64,000 nt of DNA from Citrobacter farmeri (GTDB lineage: Bacteria > Pseudomonadota > Gammaproteobacteria > Enterobacterales > Enterobacteriaceae): NCBI RefSeq assembly GCF_019048065.1, contig NZ_CP077291.1, positions 806,001 to 870,000 on the forward strand. The letters are read 5' to 3'. Below the pieces are notes generated by a model, which saw nothing but the letters and a program-made list of their open reading frames with translations, was not told where the DNA came from and made no database searches. Shown here piece by piece: positions 1 to 8,107 of the stretch. Made by a program: the position numbers and the translations under genes. Position 1 is the first letter of the stretch; every line of letters starts with the position of its first letter.

Positions 1-154
1 CGACAATGACCGAATAGACCATTGCCAGAAAGGTGGTCAACCCGGCCAATATCTCCTGGCGCACGGTACTGCCACGCTCAGTAATCTTGAAATAATTATC
101 CAGCGCGCCGCGAGGTTTCGACGTGCCGGGGGTTTGCAGTATATCTCCAGACAT
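1..154 (-). CDS. ghxQ: Guanine/hypoxanthine permease GhxQ, N-terminal part only
   Basis: Reading the minus strand from an ATG at 154 gives MSGDILQT..., then GALDNYFKI and [20 protein letters not shown], and the frame runs off the left edge after 51 codons. This is the start of an AzgA-type (NCS2 superfamily) purine permease and matches my memory of E. coli GhxQ (YgfQ). In that family the protein is an inner-membrane proton symporter for guanine and hypoxanthine. It begins 32 bases after the guaD stop, so xanQ-guaD-ghxQ is probably one transcript: xanthine uptake, guanine deamination, guanine uptake. Only about a tenth of the protein is visible, so its integrity cannot be judged. Confidence 0.88.
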   Translation of the reverse strand, partial: MSGDILQTPGTSKPRGALDNYFKITERGSTVRQEILAGLTTFLAMVYSVIV

Positions 155-186
155 AATGATGTCCTCAGCAGGATGTTAGCGTTCTG

Positions 187-1503
187 TCAGGTCCGTTCGT
201 ACACCAGACGCCCATCGACGTAGGTGCGGTAAATTGAGCGATCGTCGCCCAGCGTCATCATCACGAACAATTTGTCGACCAGGGATTTTGAGTTGTCATA
301 GCGCAGTTGCTGCAGCGGCGTCGCCGTTGGTTCCAGCACCACAAAGTCCGCCTCTTTGCCCGACGTAAAGTTGCCAATAAGATGGTCGAGGCCCAGTGCT
401 TTCGCGCCACCGAGCGTCGCCAGGTAAAATGCTTCGTATGCCGAGAGTCGGTAGCCCTGCAATTGCACCACTTTGTAGGCTTCGTTCAGCGTTTGCAGCA
501 TGTTGAAAGTGGTGCCCGCACCGATATCGGTTCCCATGCCGACGTTGATTTTCTTACGCCAGGCTTTTTGCAGGTTGAACAAACCGCTGCCGAGATAGAG
601 GTTTGAGGTTGGACAAAAGGCGATGCTGGAGTGGGTTTCACTCAGGCGATCCCACTCTTTCTCTTCCAAATGTATGCAGTGGGCGAAGACGCAGTTTTTG
701 CCCGTCAGTCCGTACTGGTGATACACATCCAGATAGCCGTCATGTTCAGGATAGAGTTCTTTAACCCAGGCAATTTCGTCTTTATTTTCACAGAGATGGG
801 TATGCAGCCAGGTATCGGGATATTCTTCACGCAGACGCTGCGCCATTACCATTTGCTGCGGGGAAGAGGTCGGCGCAAAGCGCGGCGTGATGGCATACAG
901 CAGACGACCATTTTTATGCCAGCGTTCAATTAACGCCTTACTTTGCAGGTAGCTGCTTTCGGCATCGTCCAACAGGTAATCCGGTGCGTTACGATCCATC
1001 ATCACTTTGCCGGCGATCATGCGCATATTGATATGGCTTGCGGCTTCGAATAATGCATCAACGGACTGTGGATGCACCGTACCAAAAACCAGCGCGCTGG
1101 TGGTGCCATTACGCAACAGTTGCTTAATAAAAAAAGCCGACATCTCGCGTGCGTATTCCAGATCCTCGTAACGTTTTTCGGTCGGGAAGGTGTGTTTATT
1201 CAGCCATTCCAGCAACTGTTCGCCATAGGCACCGACCATTTCGCTCTGGGGGTAGTGGATATGCGTATCAACGAATCCCGGCACGACCAGTTTTCCGCGA
1301 TAGTCACGGACACGGATGGCGTCAGGGATTCGATGTTTCCCTTCTTCCCATTCGCCAAACCATTCGATTTTCCCCTGGCGAATCAGCAACAAGCCGTCTT
1401 CCACAAATCGTAGCGCTGAGGCAATTTCTTCCGGGTCTTCGGCGGTGCGGGTGACGTCAATAAAGCTGCCGCGCACCGCTTTCAACGTATGTTCTCCAGA
1501 CAT
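187..1503 (-). CDS. guaD: Guanine deaminase
   Basis: 438 residues, an amidohydrolase-superfamily protein that converts guanine to xanthine and ammonia in the cytoplasm. The metal-binding pair is in PGFVDTHIHYPQ (His81 and His83). Further ligands are in the WLHTHLCEN and FAHCIHL segments, and the late GMGTDIGAG supplies the conserved Asp. Length and sequence agree with E. coli GuaD. The gene lies 17 bases after xanQ and 32 before ghxQ, so it is transcribed within a purine-uptake operon. Its product, xanthine, can enter the molybdenum hydroxylase pathway encoded nearby. Confidence 0.96.
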   Translation of the reverse strand: MSGEHTLKAVRGSFIDVTRTAEDPEEIASALRFVEDGLLLIRQGKIEWFGEWEEGKHRIPDAIRVRDYRGKLVVPGFVDTHIHYPQSEMVGAYGEQLLEWLNKHTFPTEKRYEDLEYAREMSAFFIKQLLRNGTTSALVFGTVHPQSVDALFEAASHINMRMIAGKVMMDRNAPDYLLDDAESSYLQSKALIERWHKNGRLLYAITPRFAPTSSPQQMVMAQRLREEYPDTWLHTHLCENKDEIAWVKELYPEHDGYLDVYHQYGLTGKNCVFAHCIHLEEKEWDRLSETHSSIAFCPTSNLYLGSGLFNLQKAWRKKINVGMGTDIGAGTTFNMLQTLNEAYKVVQLQGYRLSAYEAFYLATLGGAKALGLDHLIGNFTSGKEADFVVLEPTATPLQQLRYDNSKSLVDKLFVMMTLGDDRSIYRTYVDGRLVYERT

Positions 1504-1520
1504 CGTAAACTCCTTTACCG

Positions 1521-2921
1521 TTAGTCCGCTTCCTCCGGGGAGGCGATGCCCGGCAGCACTTCTTCAGGCCGGTAACCTCCAGGGAGAATGATATTCAGTA
1601 GAATGGCGGTCAGTCCGCCTGCGCAGATGGGGTTTTCCACCAGTACATAAATTGAGGCTGGCAGGATTTTGAAAATTTCCGGGTCATAGGAGACACCCAA
1701 ACCCAGCCCCAAAGAGGTGGCGACAATCAGCGTTTCACGGCGTTTAAGCCCGTTGGTGATGATGATGCGGATCCCGGCGATTGCGATCATTGAGAACATC
1801 AGCGTCATCGCTCCCCCCAGTACCGCCGAGGGAATCGTGGTGAAGAAGCCGCCAATCATCGGAAACAGACCAAGCAACACCAGCATGACGGCGATTGTGC
1901 GCCCGATATAGCGTGAGGCGACGCCGGTCATCTGAATAACGCCGTTGTTTTGCGCAAAGGTCGTCAAGGGGAGTGAACCCACCGCAGAGGCAATGACGGA
2001 GACCAGTCCATCAGCCAGCACCCCGCCCTTCAGGCGCGACTGATATTCATCCCCCTGAATCGGGCGTCTGGAAACCATCGCCGTCGCGGTAATGTCTCCT
2101 ACAGCCTCCAGCACGCTGAGTAGATAAATGGTCCCGACGACCAGAAAGTGATGAAAATTGAACTGAAAACCGTATTTAAAGGGGGTCGGGATGGTGACCC
2201 ACGGCAGATTGCGTATACCACTGAAATCCACCATGCCAAGGCACAGAGAGACAACATAGCCCACGCACAGGCCGATTGCGATGCCACCCATTCTCAGTAA
2301 CGGACTGCGGCAGCAGTTAAAACCGATCACCACGATCAGCACCAGCAACCCGACGCCAATGTTCTCGTAATTCCCGTAGGTGCCGCTGCTTTTCGCCGCA
2401 AAGCCGCCGCCAAAATCGATGATCCCGACTTTAATCAGGCTCAGGCCAATCATCAGCACCACTATGCCGCTGACGGTCGGGGTAATGACTCTGCGCAAGT
2501 AAGGCAGAATGAAAGACGATCCCACCACCAGAAATGCCCCGACAAATGAAACGCCGAGCAGCGATGACATGATCAACTCTTCATGAAATCCGTCGTTTTT
2601 CATCCCGCTGCCCAGGGCAATCATCACCGTGACAAAGGAGAAATTGACCGACTGAATCGAGAGTAAACCGGAGCCGACCATGCCATAGCGATTGACCTGC
2701 AGCCAGGTACCGATGCCGGAGGCAATCATCGCCATTGAAACCAGGTAGGCGGTGGTTTCCGCCGAGAGCTGTAGCGCGGTGCCGACAATTAATGCGGGTG
2801 TGACCATGGGAACAAAGATGGCCAGCAGGTGGGTGATCGCGCCAATAATTGACTGATGAAAGGGAGGGCGATCCTCCAGTTCGTAAATCAGATCTGAGCC
2901 TGCACGTGATATATCAGACAT
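1521..2921 (-). CDS. xanQ: Xanthine:proton symporter XanQ
   Basis: 466 residues, the same length as E. coli XanQ (YgfO), an inner-membrane NCS2 permease with about 14 membrane segments that imports xanthine with protons. Functionally mapped E. coli residues are all present at the same numbers: His31 in the first membrane segment, Asn93, Glu272 and Asp276 in the LEAVGDITAT segment, and Gln324-Asn325 in FAQNNGVIQ. The ATG at 2921 is preceded by AAGGAG at good spacing. It lies 162 bases after xdhD across a stem-loop and a separate palindrome, so it may also have its own promoter. Confidence 0.96.
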   Translation of the reverse strand: MSDISRAGSDLIYELEDRPPFHQSIIGAITHLLAIFVPMVTPALIVGTALQLSAETTAYLVSMAMIASGIGTWLQVNRYGMVGSGLLSIQSVNFSFVTVMIALGSGMKNDGFHEELIMSSLLGVSFVGAFLVVGSSFILPYLRRVITPTVSGIVVLMIGLSLIKVGIIDFGGGFAAKSSGTYGNYENIGVGLLVLIVVIGFNCCRSPLLRMGGIAIGLCVGYVVSLCLGMVDFSGIRNLPWVTIPTPFKYGFQFNFHHFLVVGTIYLLSVLEAVGDITATAMVSRRPIQGDEYQSRLKGGVLADGLVSVIASAVGSLPLTTFAQNNGVIQMTGVASRYIGRTIAVMLVLLGLFPMIGGFFTTIPSAVLGGAMTLMFSMIAIAGIRIIITNGLKRRETLIVATSLGLGLGVSYDPEIFKILPASIYVLVENPICAGGLTAILLNIILPGGYRPEEVLPGIASPEEAD

Positions 2922-2961
2922 CCCTTCACTCCTTAATAAGTAAATTTGATCATCTGAATCA

Positions 2962-2978
2962 GCAGAATTAAATTCTGC
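2962..2978. promoter_or_regulatory. 17-bp palindrome upstream of xanQ
   Basis: GCAGAATT-A-AATTCTGC is a perfect inverted repeat with 8-base arms and a single central base, about 41 bases ahead of the xanQ start. The size and symmetry suit a dimeric repressor or activator. No regulator is assigned. Confidence 0.4.
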
Positions 2979-3059
2979 GAATTTGAGGCGCAGGTTGCCC
3001 TGAGAACGGCTTATCTCATTTCCGCAGACGGCATTTAATCATTATTGAGTCATGAAAGC

Positions 3060-3077
3060 GGGCCGCCTGAGCGGCCC
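3060..3077 (-). terminator. Stem-loop after xdhD
   Basis: GGGCCGC-CTGA-GCGGCCC is a perfect 7-bp stem with a 4-base loop, starting 6 bases beyond the xdhD stop. On the minus strand it is followed by GCTTTC rather than a clean T run. It could be a weak terminator or a stability hairpin separating xdhD from xanQ. Confidence 0.5.
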
Positions 3078-3083
3078 ACGTCG

Positions 3084-5954
3084 CTACATTTTTTCCAGTG
3101 CGGTCAGTATTTTCTCCGGTGTGAAGTGCCATTCGCGTAACCATACGCCGCAAGCATCATGAATCGCGGTGGCAATGGCGGGCGCCGCACCGTTTACGCC
3201 AATTTCAGAGATCGATTTGGCACCATAGGGGCCGACTTTGTCGTCGCTCGGCACCAGCACGGCACGAAAATCTCGAGGGATATCGCCAATTTTGGGGGCG
3301 CCATAGCTGCGCAGGTCGCGGGTCAGTGGATGGCCTTCAGGATCATAGAGGATCTCCTCAGTCAGACTGTGACCGATCGCCCGCATCGACGCACCGTAGA
3401 TTTGCCCCAGCGCGAGTTCCGGGTTGACCGGCGTGCCGCAGTCCAGCAGCGCGTAGAACTTGTCGAGACGAATTTCGCCGGTGCGGGTATTCACCGCGAC
3501 TTCGGCGAAGTTCGCTCCATAGGGGAAAGCGAAGTCTGCGGTGATGTAACTGGCCGTGGCGACCAGCGTGCCAAAACCGGTCCCCGTCTCTGCTTTATGC
3601 GCGATTTCACCATAGCTTACTTCTCCCTGCTTGCCGCGCACGACGCCAGGGGCCGCCAGTTGAACATCAGAAACGGGTTCGCCCAGCATTTGTGCACCGT
3701 GAAAAAGGATTTTTTCGCGCAGGTTTTCCGCCGCCTTACGCGCCGCATTCCCCGAGAAGCAGGTGCCGGATGAGGCGTAAGCGCCTTTGTCGAAGAGCGC
3801 ATGATCCGTATCGCCGGAGATGACATGCACGTCTTCTGGCGCGCAGTGCAGCACTTCCGCTGCCAGCTTGGTGACGACGGTATCCAGTCCAGTGCCGATA
3901 TCCGCACCGCCGGAATGGACGATGAAGGTGCCATCGGATTCCAGTTTGATCATGCAGTTGGCCTGATCGATATCCGGGATCCCTGATTTCTGCATGATAA
4001 TGGCGACTCCGCGACCGGTACGCCAGTCACCGTCCTGCGGCTTGGGTGAAGACCAGTCGATCATCTTCCGTCCCTGGCGCAGGATCTCTTCCAGCGCACA
4101 GCTGGCGGCGGAAGGAACGGACGTTGGCGCTTTCCCTTCGCCGATCGCACCGAGTATCTTCAGTTCCTGTCCTTCGTGAACCCGGTTGCGCTCGATGATC
4201 TCCAGTTGGTCAATTTGCAGTTGTTCGGCAAGCTCGGCTAACGCCATTGTCATCGCAAAAGTGCCTTTCGGCGCACCATAGCCCTGATACGCCCCAGTCG
4301 GGCAGATATTGCTGTAGTACGTGGTGACCTGGAAATCGACGTTGTCGCAAGGGTACAGCGGTAACGAAAGTGCCGGACCGTTGCTCGGTACGGTCAGAGA
4401 ATGGTTGCCGTAAGGGCCAGTATTGGCGCGGAAGTCCATTTTAACCGCCGTCAGGCGACCATCTTTCTTCGCGCCAAGCTTAACCGTGACTTTCGCAACG
4501 TGACGGGAGGTATTGGCAATGAACTCCTCTTCACGGGTATAACGGAAATAGACCGGGCGTCCGGTCACACAGGTCGCCCAGGCGCAGACTTCTTCCAGCA
4601 GGATATCCTGTTTGGAACCAAAGCCGCCGCCGACGCGCTCTTTAATGACGTGGACCTTGTGTTGTTTCATGCCAACGAGACGGGCCACCTGGCGGCGAAG
4701 GTGCCATGGTACCTGAGTTGAGGCGTGAATGATCAGACGATCGCCATCCATGCGGGTAAAACAGATATGAGGCTCTGCCGGGCACTGTTGCGCCTGTGTG
4801 GAATGGTAGGTGCGCTCAATAATCACATCCGCTTCGGCAAAACCTTTCTCCATGTCGCCGATATGACCATGGATACTGGCGGCGATATTTTTCCGGGGAC
4901 GAGAACCAATCGGGAAGTTGATGATCATATGCTCGCCACGCTGGGCGGCATGGCGGTTGTCTTCTTCCAGCGTCTCCGGCGCGCCAGCGACGTATACCAC
5001 GGGTTCATCGTGGACGACTGGGGCATCGTCCGCCATCGCTTCGTCAATCGACAATACCGGTTTAAGCACATCGTATTTCACGTCGATAAGCGCCAGCGCT
5101 GCCAGTGCAATCTCTTCGCTTTCTGCAACCACGGCGGCAACGCGATCGCCGACGTGGCGCAGTTTCTTACCGAACATGCGACGGTCGAGCGGGGAGGGTT
5201 CCGGCGCACTCTGTCCGCCTGGCGTATAGTAGATATCGGGACAGTTGCGATGCGTGATGACGTGAACCACGCCGGGTAGCGCTTCGGCTTTGCTGACGTC
5301 GAGATGAGTAATCAGCGCATGGGCGTGCGGACTGCGCAGCATTTTAATCACGCAGGCGTCAGGAGTGATCCGGTCTTCCACATAGCAGGGTTTGGCCTGG
5401 ACCATTTTGGCTGCATCCGTTTTTGGCCAGGGCTTACCAATGACCGCGAGATCGTCGCGGAAAGTTGGTGCTACGGTAATATGGGCTTGCGGATCGTTTT
5501 TACGTGCCACCGCCAGTTCGATCACCTGATAATATTGCTGCCAGCCCGCGTCACGGCTGAACAGACCGGACAATGCATCGTCAATCTCTTCACGCGTAGG
5601 GAGCGCGATGCGCTCCAACAGATCGCTGATGATCAGCGCGGCGGCCGGATCGTTATAACCGGACTGCACGACGCCGACATCCACCATCGCCTGTTGAACG
5701 AGGCTCAGCGCATTCCACTTACCGAGTGATTCGCTGGTGCGGATCTCCGCGTGATCCAACTGAGCGGCAATCAATAATGAGGCATTGACGATGCGACCGT
5801 TATAAAGAATCGCGTCCGAACCGGCGAAACCGAATCCGTCATCGCTGTTACGTACCGAGTGCATGCCCAGGTTGAACAATAGTTTCTGTACGTTTTCGCC
5901 CGGGTTAATCTTCATTTCACGGACCGTGCCGTTCAATGTGAAGTGAATCATCAT
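3084..5954 (-). CDS. xdhD: Molybdenum hydroxylase XdhD (hypoxanthine oxidase)
   Basis: 956 residues, identical in length to E. coli XdhD. Residues about 175-950 form the xanthine-dehydrogenase-type molybdopterin subunit, with PHAHALI, the cofactor loop ERVGGGFGSKQD, the AYQGYGAPKG segment and a C-terminal GAKSISEIGVNG holding the catalytic Glu. Residues 1-155 still have the outline of a CODH-type [2Fe-2S] domain, but all cysteine ligands are gone; the first Cys is near residue 189. The start overlaps the ygfM stop by 4 bases. With YgfM (FAD) and YgfK (Fe-S/flavin) nearby, it probably works as the Mo subunit of a purine hydroxylase or reductase. Selenium-dependent hydroxylase clusters carry the same companion genes. 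The exact substrate is inferred. Confidence 0.93.
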   Translation of the reverse strand: MMIHFTLNGTVREMKINPGENVQKLLFNLGMHSVRNSDDGFGFAGSDAILYNGRIVNASLLIAAQLDHAEIRTSESLGKWNALSLVQQAMVDVGVVQSGYNDPAAALIISDLLERIALPTREEIDDALSGLFSRDAGWQQYYQVIELAVARKNDPQAHITVAPTFRDDLAVIGKPWPKTDAAKMVQAKPCYVEDRITPDACVIKMLRSPHAHALITHLDVSKAEALPGVVHVITHRNCPDIYYTPGGQSAPEPSPLDRRMFGKKLRHVGDRVAAVVAESEEIALAALALIDVKYDVLKPVLSIDEAMADDAPVVHDEPVVYVAGAPETLEEDNRHAAQRGEHMIINFPIGSRPRKNIAASIHGHIGDMEKGFAEADVIIERTYHSTQAQQCPAEPHICFTRMDGDRLIIHASTQVPWHLRRQVARLVGMKQHKVHVIKERVGGGFGSKQDILLEEVCAWATCVTGRPVYFRYTREEEFIANTSRHVAKVTVKLGAKKDGRLTAVKMDFRANTGPYGNHSLTVPSNGPALSLPLYPCDNVDFQVTTYYSNICPTGAYQGYGAPKGTFAMTMALAELAEQLQIDQLEIIERNRVHEGQELKILGAIGEGKAPTSVPSAASCALEEILRQGRKMIDWSSPKPQDGDWRTGRGVAIIMQKSGIPDIDQANCMIKLESDGTFIVHSGGADIGTGLDTVVTKLAAEVLHCAPEDVHVISGDTDHALFDKGAYASSGTCFSGNAARKAAENLREKILFHGAQMLGEPVSDVQLAAPGVVRGKQGEVSYGEIAHKAETGTGFGTLVATASYITADFAFPYGANFAEVAVNTRTGEIRLDKFYALLDCGTPVNPELALGQIYGASMRAIGHSLTEEILYDPEGHPLTRDLRSYGAPKIGDIPRDFRAVLVPSDDKVGPYGAKSISEIGVNGAAPAIATAIHDACGVWLREWHFTPEKILTALEKM

Positions 5955-6733
5955 ACAACGTCCTCCCCGAGCATCAGACAGTCTGCATACAGATCGGCCA
6001 CGACCACGCCGGTGATGTAGCGCTTATAGGCAGCGCTACCTCGAATATCATCCTGTGGGAATATGGCGTTAGCGACCATTTGTTCCAGTTCTGCACCTTC
6101 GCGCATTTGTGTTTCCACATCACGCAGGCGTTGCGCTTTGCCCGCCACGCCATCCAGCGCGATACAAATACCACCATGTTCTGTTAACGCGACCGCCGCT
6201 GTCACGACGGTTAATCCGGCTTGTGAACGGCTTACTTTGCGGGTGGCGCAAGGACGGAAGGGATCTTTAATGATAATTTCGGTGAGCAGGCGATCGCGTG
6301 GGGAGGCGAGATAGCTTTCCAGCGACAGGGTTTCGCCATCACCACAAACCAGCTGGGCGTCCAGCGCCAGCAGGGCGGGGAGTAACACAGATTCTTTCTG
6401 TTGTGCGGCAATCTCTCCGCCGAGAGTTGACTGGTTACGTAAATGACGCGAGTAAATAAAGCCGATCGCCTCCCGCAGTGCTGCCGGGAGATAACGGGCA
6501 TCGTGTAAAGGTTGCAGACGGGTCATCGCTCCAATGCGCAATGTGCCATTGTCCCAGTCGATCCACTCCAGTTCCAGATCCTGTAGTGAAATAGCAATTC
6601 GCTTATCGGTACGCGTTGGCGTGGCGTTGAGTTTGCTGCCCCCGGCAAACCACACGGCGTCCTCCTGATAGCGACGCTTGAGTTCCAGCGCCTGGTCAAC
6701 GGAGTCGGGCCTGAAAAATTGTTCAATCATCAA
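5951..6733 (-). CDS. ygfM: FAD-binding subunit YgfM of a molybdenum hydroxylase
   Basis: 260 residues (E. coli YgfM 259). It has the xanthine-dehydrogenase FAD-domain layout: an N-terminal AVWFAGGSKLNATPTR loop that replaces the usual AGGTD pyrophosphate-binding motif, then HLRNQSTLGGEIA as the second flavin motif, and a C-terminal CODH-C-like region. It is co-transcribed with xdhD (4-base overlap) and should pass electrons between the Mo centre of XdhD and an acceptor, possibly YgfK. XdhD itself has no usable 2Fe-2S domain, so the electron route is unusual. Confidence 0.92.
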   Translation of the reverse strand: MMIEQFFRPDSVDQALELKRRYQEDAVWFAGGSKLNATPTRTDKRIAISLQDLELEWIDWDNGTLRIGAMTRLQPLHDARYLPAALREAIGFIYSRHLRNQSTLGGEIAAQQKESVLLPALLALDAQLVCGDGETLSLESYLASPRDRLLTEIIIKDPFRPCATRKVSRSQAGLTVVTAAVALTEHGGICIALDGVAGKAQRLRDVETQMREGAELEQMVANAIFPQDDIRGSAAYKRYITGVVVADLYADCLMLGEDVV

Positions 6734-6776
6734 TCATTCCTCATCACTCCCTCTCCCGTTCAGAAGAGGGTATGGG

Positions 6777-8105
6777 CTATGCCAGCGCATCCATTCGCCG
6801 CCACATGCTGGCGGCGGCTTTTCGGGCCTGCGCATAAATTGAATCGGTATCGAAAGTGAACTGACGGTCTTCATATACCATCACGCCATTCACCATCACG
6901 CTGTGCACGCTGCCTGAACCGAGGCCGAAGGCGATATGCCCGGCAACGTTTTCGGCGATCAGCGGCGTCGGCGACGAATAGTCAAGGAGGGTTAAATCGG
7001 CCTTATAACCGGCTTGCAGTTGGCCAAAGTTTTCCCCGAAGTTGCGGTGCAACAGCTCGTTGCCATTTGCCAGCGCTTTCGCAAAGCTGTCAGGCCACAG
7101 AGGACCGCCCGCGTCGCGATGTTTGAAGAAGGCAAATTTCATCTCTTCCAACATGTCGGAGCCGATGCCGTCCGTCCCCAGCGCCAGATTGCGAATGTGG
7201 GTAAGGTGGTGGTTGTAACCCACATGGTTATTCATGTTGGAGCGGGCATTGTGTACCAGGAAGGCATCTTGCTGATTCAGCAACGCGATATCTTCTCCGG
7301 ACAGGTACAGACCGTGCGCCACCAACGTTTTACTGTCGATAAGCCCGTATTCCGCCAGCCGGACCAGCAGGTCTTTACCATACAGATGATGGCTGTGGGA
7401 GACATCGTAACTGTCTTCCGCCGCATGGATGTGCAGCCCGCGCCCGGTGATGCTGATGGCCTCACGCAACATCTCCAGACCGGCATCTGGTACGGTAAAC
7501 GGGGCGTGCGCGCCAATGTGCGCTTCCACCAGGTACGGCTCGCTACCGGTCTCCCGAGCGTGGTCTATCTGGCGGGCGAAGCGGATATTCTCTTCGACGC
7601 TGGCCTGCAACTCTTTGATTCCCTCGTTACGATCGGTGGTTTCAAAGCAGGTCATTGCCCGCAGGCCCACCTTTAAAAATGCTGAACGTAGTGTAGAAAG
7701 CGACCCTTGTATGTAGCCCGGCGAGGCGTGGTGATCGATCACCGCAGAGCATCCGCTCTTAATTGCCTCCATTGAGCAAATCAGCCCGCTGTAGTAGAGC
7801 GATTCTTCGTCAAGAGCACGGTCCAGACGCCACCACAGGTTTTTCAGCGTCGAGATAAAGTCCGGGCTGGGAGCGATATTGGCCTGGATCCCGCGTGATA
7901 AACCGGAATAAAAGTGGTTATGCGCGCAGACCAGGCCCGGCATCACGATTCGCCCGTGCATCTCTTTCCATTGCGCCTGCGGGTAGCGCTGCGTCAGGGC
8001 ATCGCCCACTTCAACGATCGCGTCTTTGTCGATCGCAATATCCACACCTTCGCGCACGCTGGCCGGATGAAGTTGTACGGCAGTGACATTTTTCAGAATC
8101 AACAT
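6777..8105 (-). CDS. ssnA: Amidohydrolase SsnA (putative aminohydrolase)
   Basis: 442 residues from the ATG at 8105, chosen because GGAGGTG precedes it and MLILKNVTAV matches the E. coli start. An in-frame ATG at 8171 lies inside ygfK and is unlikely. It is a chlorohydrolase/AtzF-type metal-dependent hydrolase: His62 and His64 in GLVCAHNHFYSG, a central EAHIGAHAPFT, HIHAAED, and LGTDGIGSDM near residue 300. Only 2 bases separate it from ygfK, so translation is probably coupled. Homologues belong to the gene set implicated in anaerobic urate breakdown by gut bacteria, where SsnA is a candidate ring-opening hydrolase. The reaction here is inferred. Confidence 0.93.
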   Translation of the reverse strand: MLILKNVTAVQLHPASVREGVDIAIDKDAIVEVGDALTQRYPQAQWKEMHGRIVMPGLVCAHNHFYSGLSRGIQANIAPSPDFISTLKNLWWRLDRALDEESLYYSGLICSMEAIKSGCSAVIDHHASPGYIQGSLSTLRSAFLKVGLRAMTCFETTDRNEGIKELQASVEENIRFARQIDHARETGSEPYLVEAHIGAHAPFTVPDAGLEMLREAISITGRGLHIHAAEDSYDVSHSHHLYGKDLLVRLAEYGLIDSKTLVAHGLYLSGEDIALLNQQDAFLVHNARSNMNNHVGYNHHLTHIRNLALGTDGIGSDMLEEMKFAFFKHRDAGGPLWPDSFAKALANGNELLHRNFGENFGQLQAGYKADLTLLDYSSPTPLIAENVAGHIAFGLGSGSVHSVMVNGVMVYEDRQFTFDTDSIYAQARKAAASMWRRMDALA

Positions 8106-8107
8106 GA

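Noticed and set aside
3159..3773. 204-residue frame opposite xdhD and other long antisense frames over the purine genes
   Set aside because: They mirror the codon structure of strongly supported genes on the opposite strand and have no domain or ribosome site.
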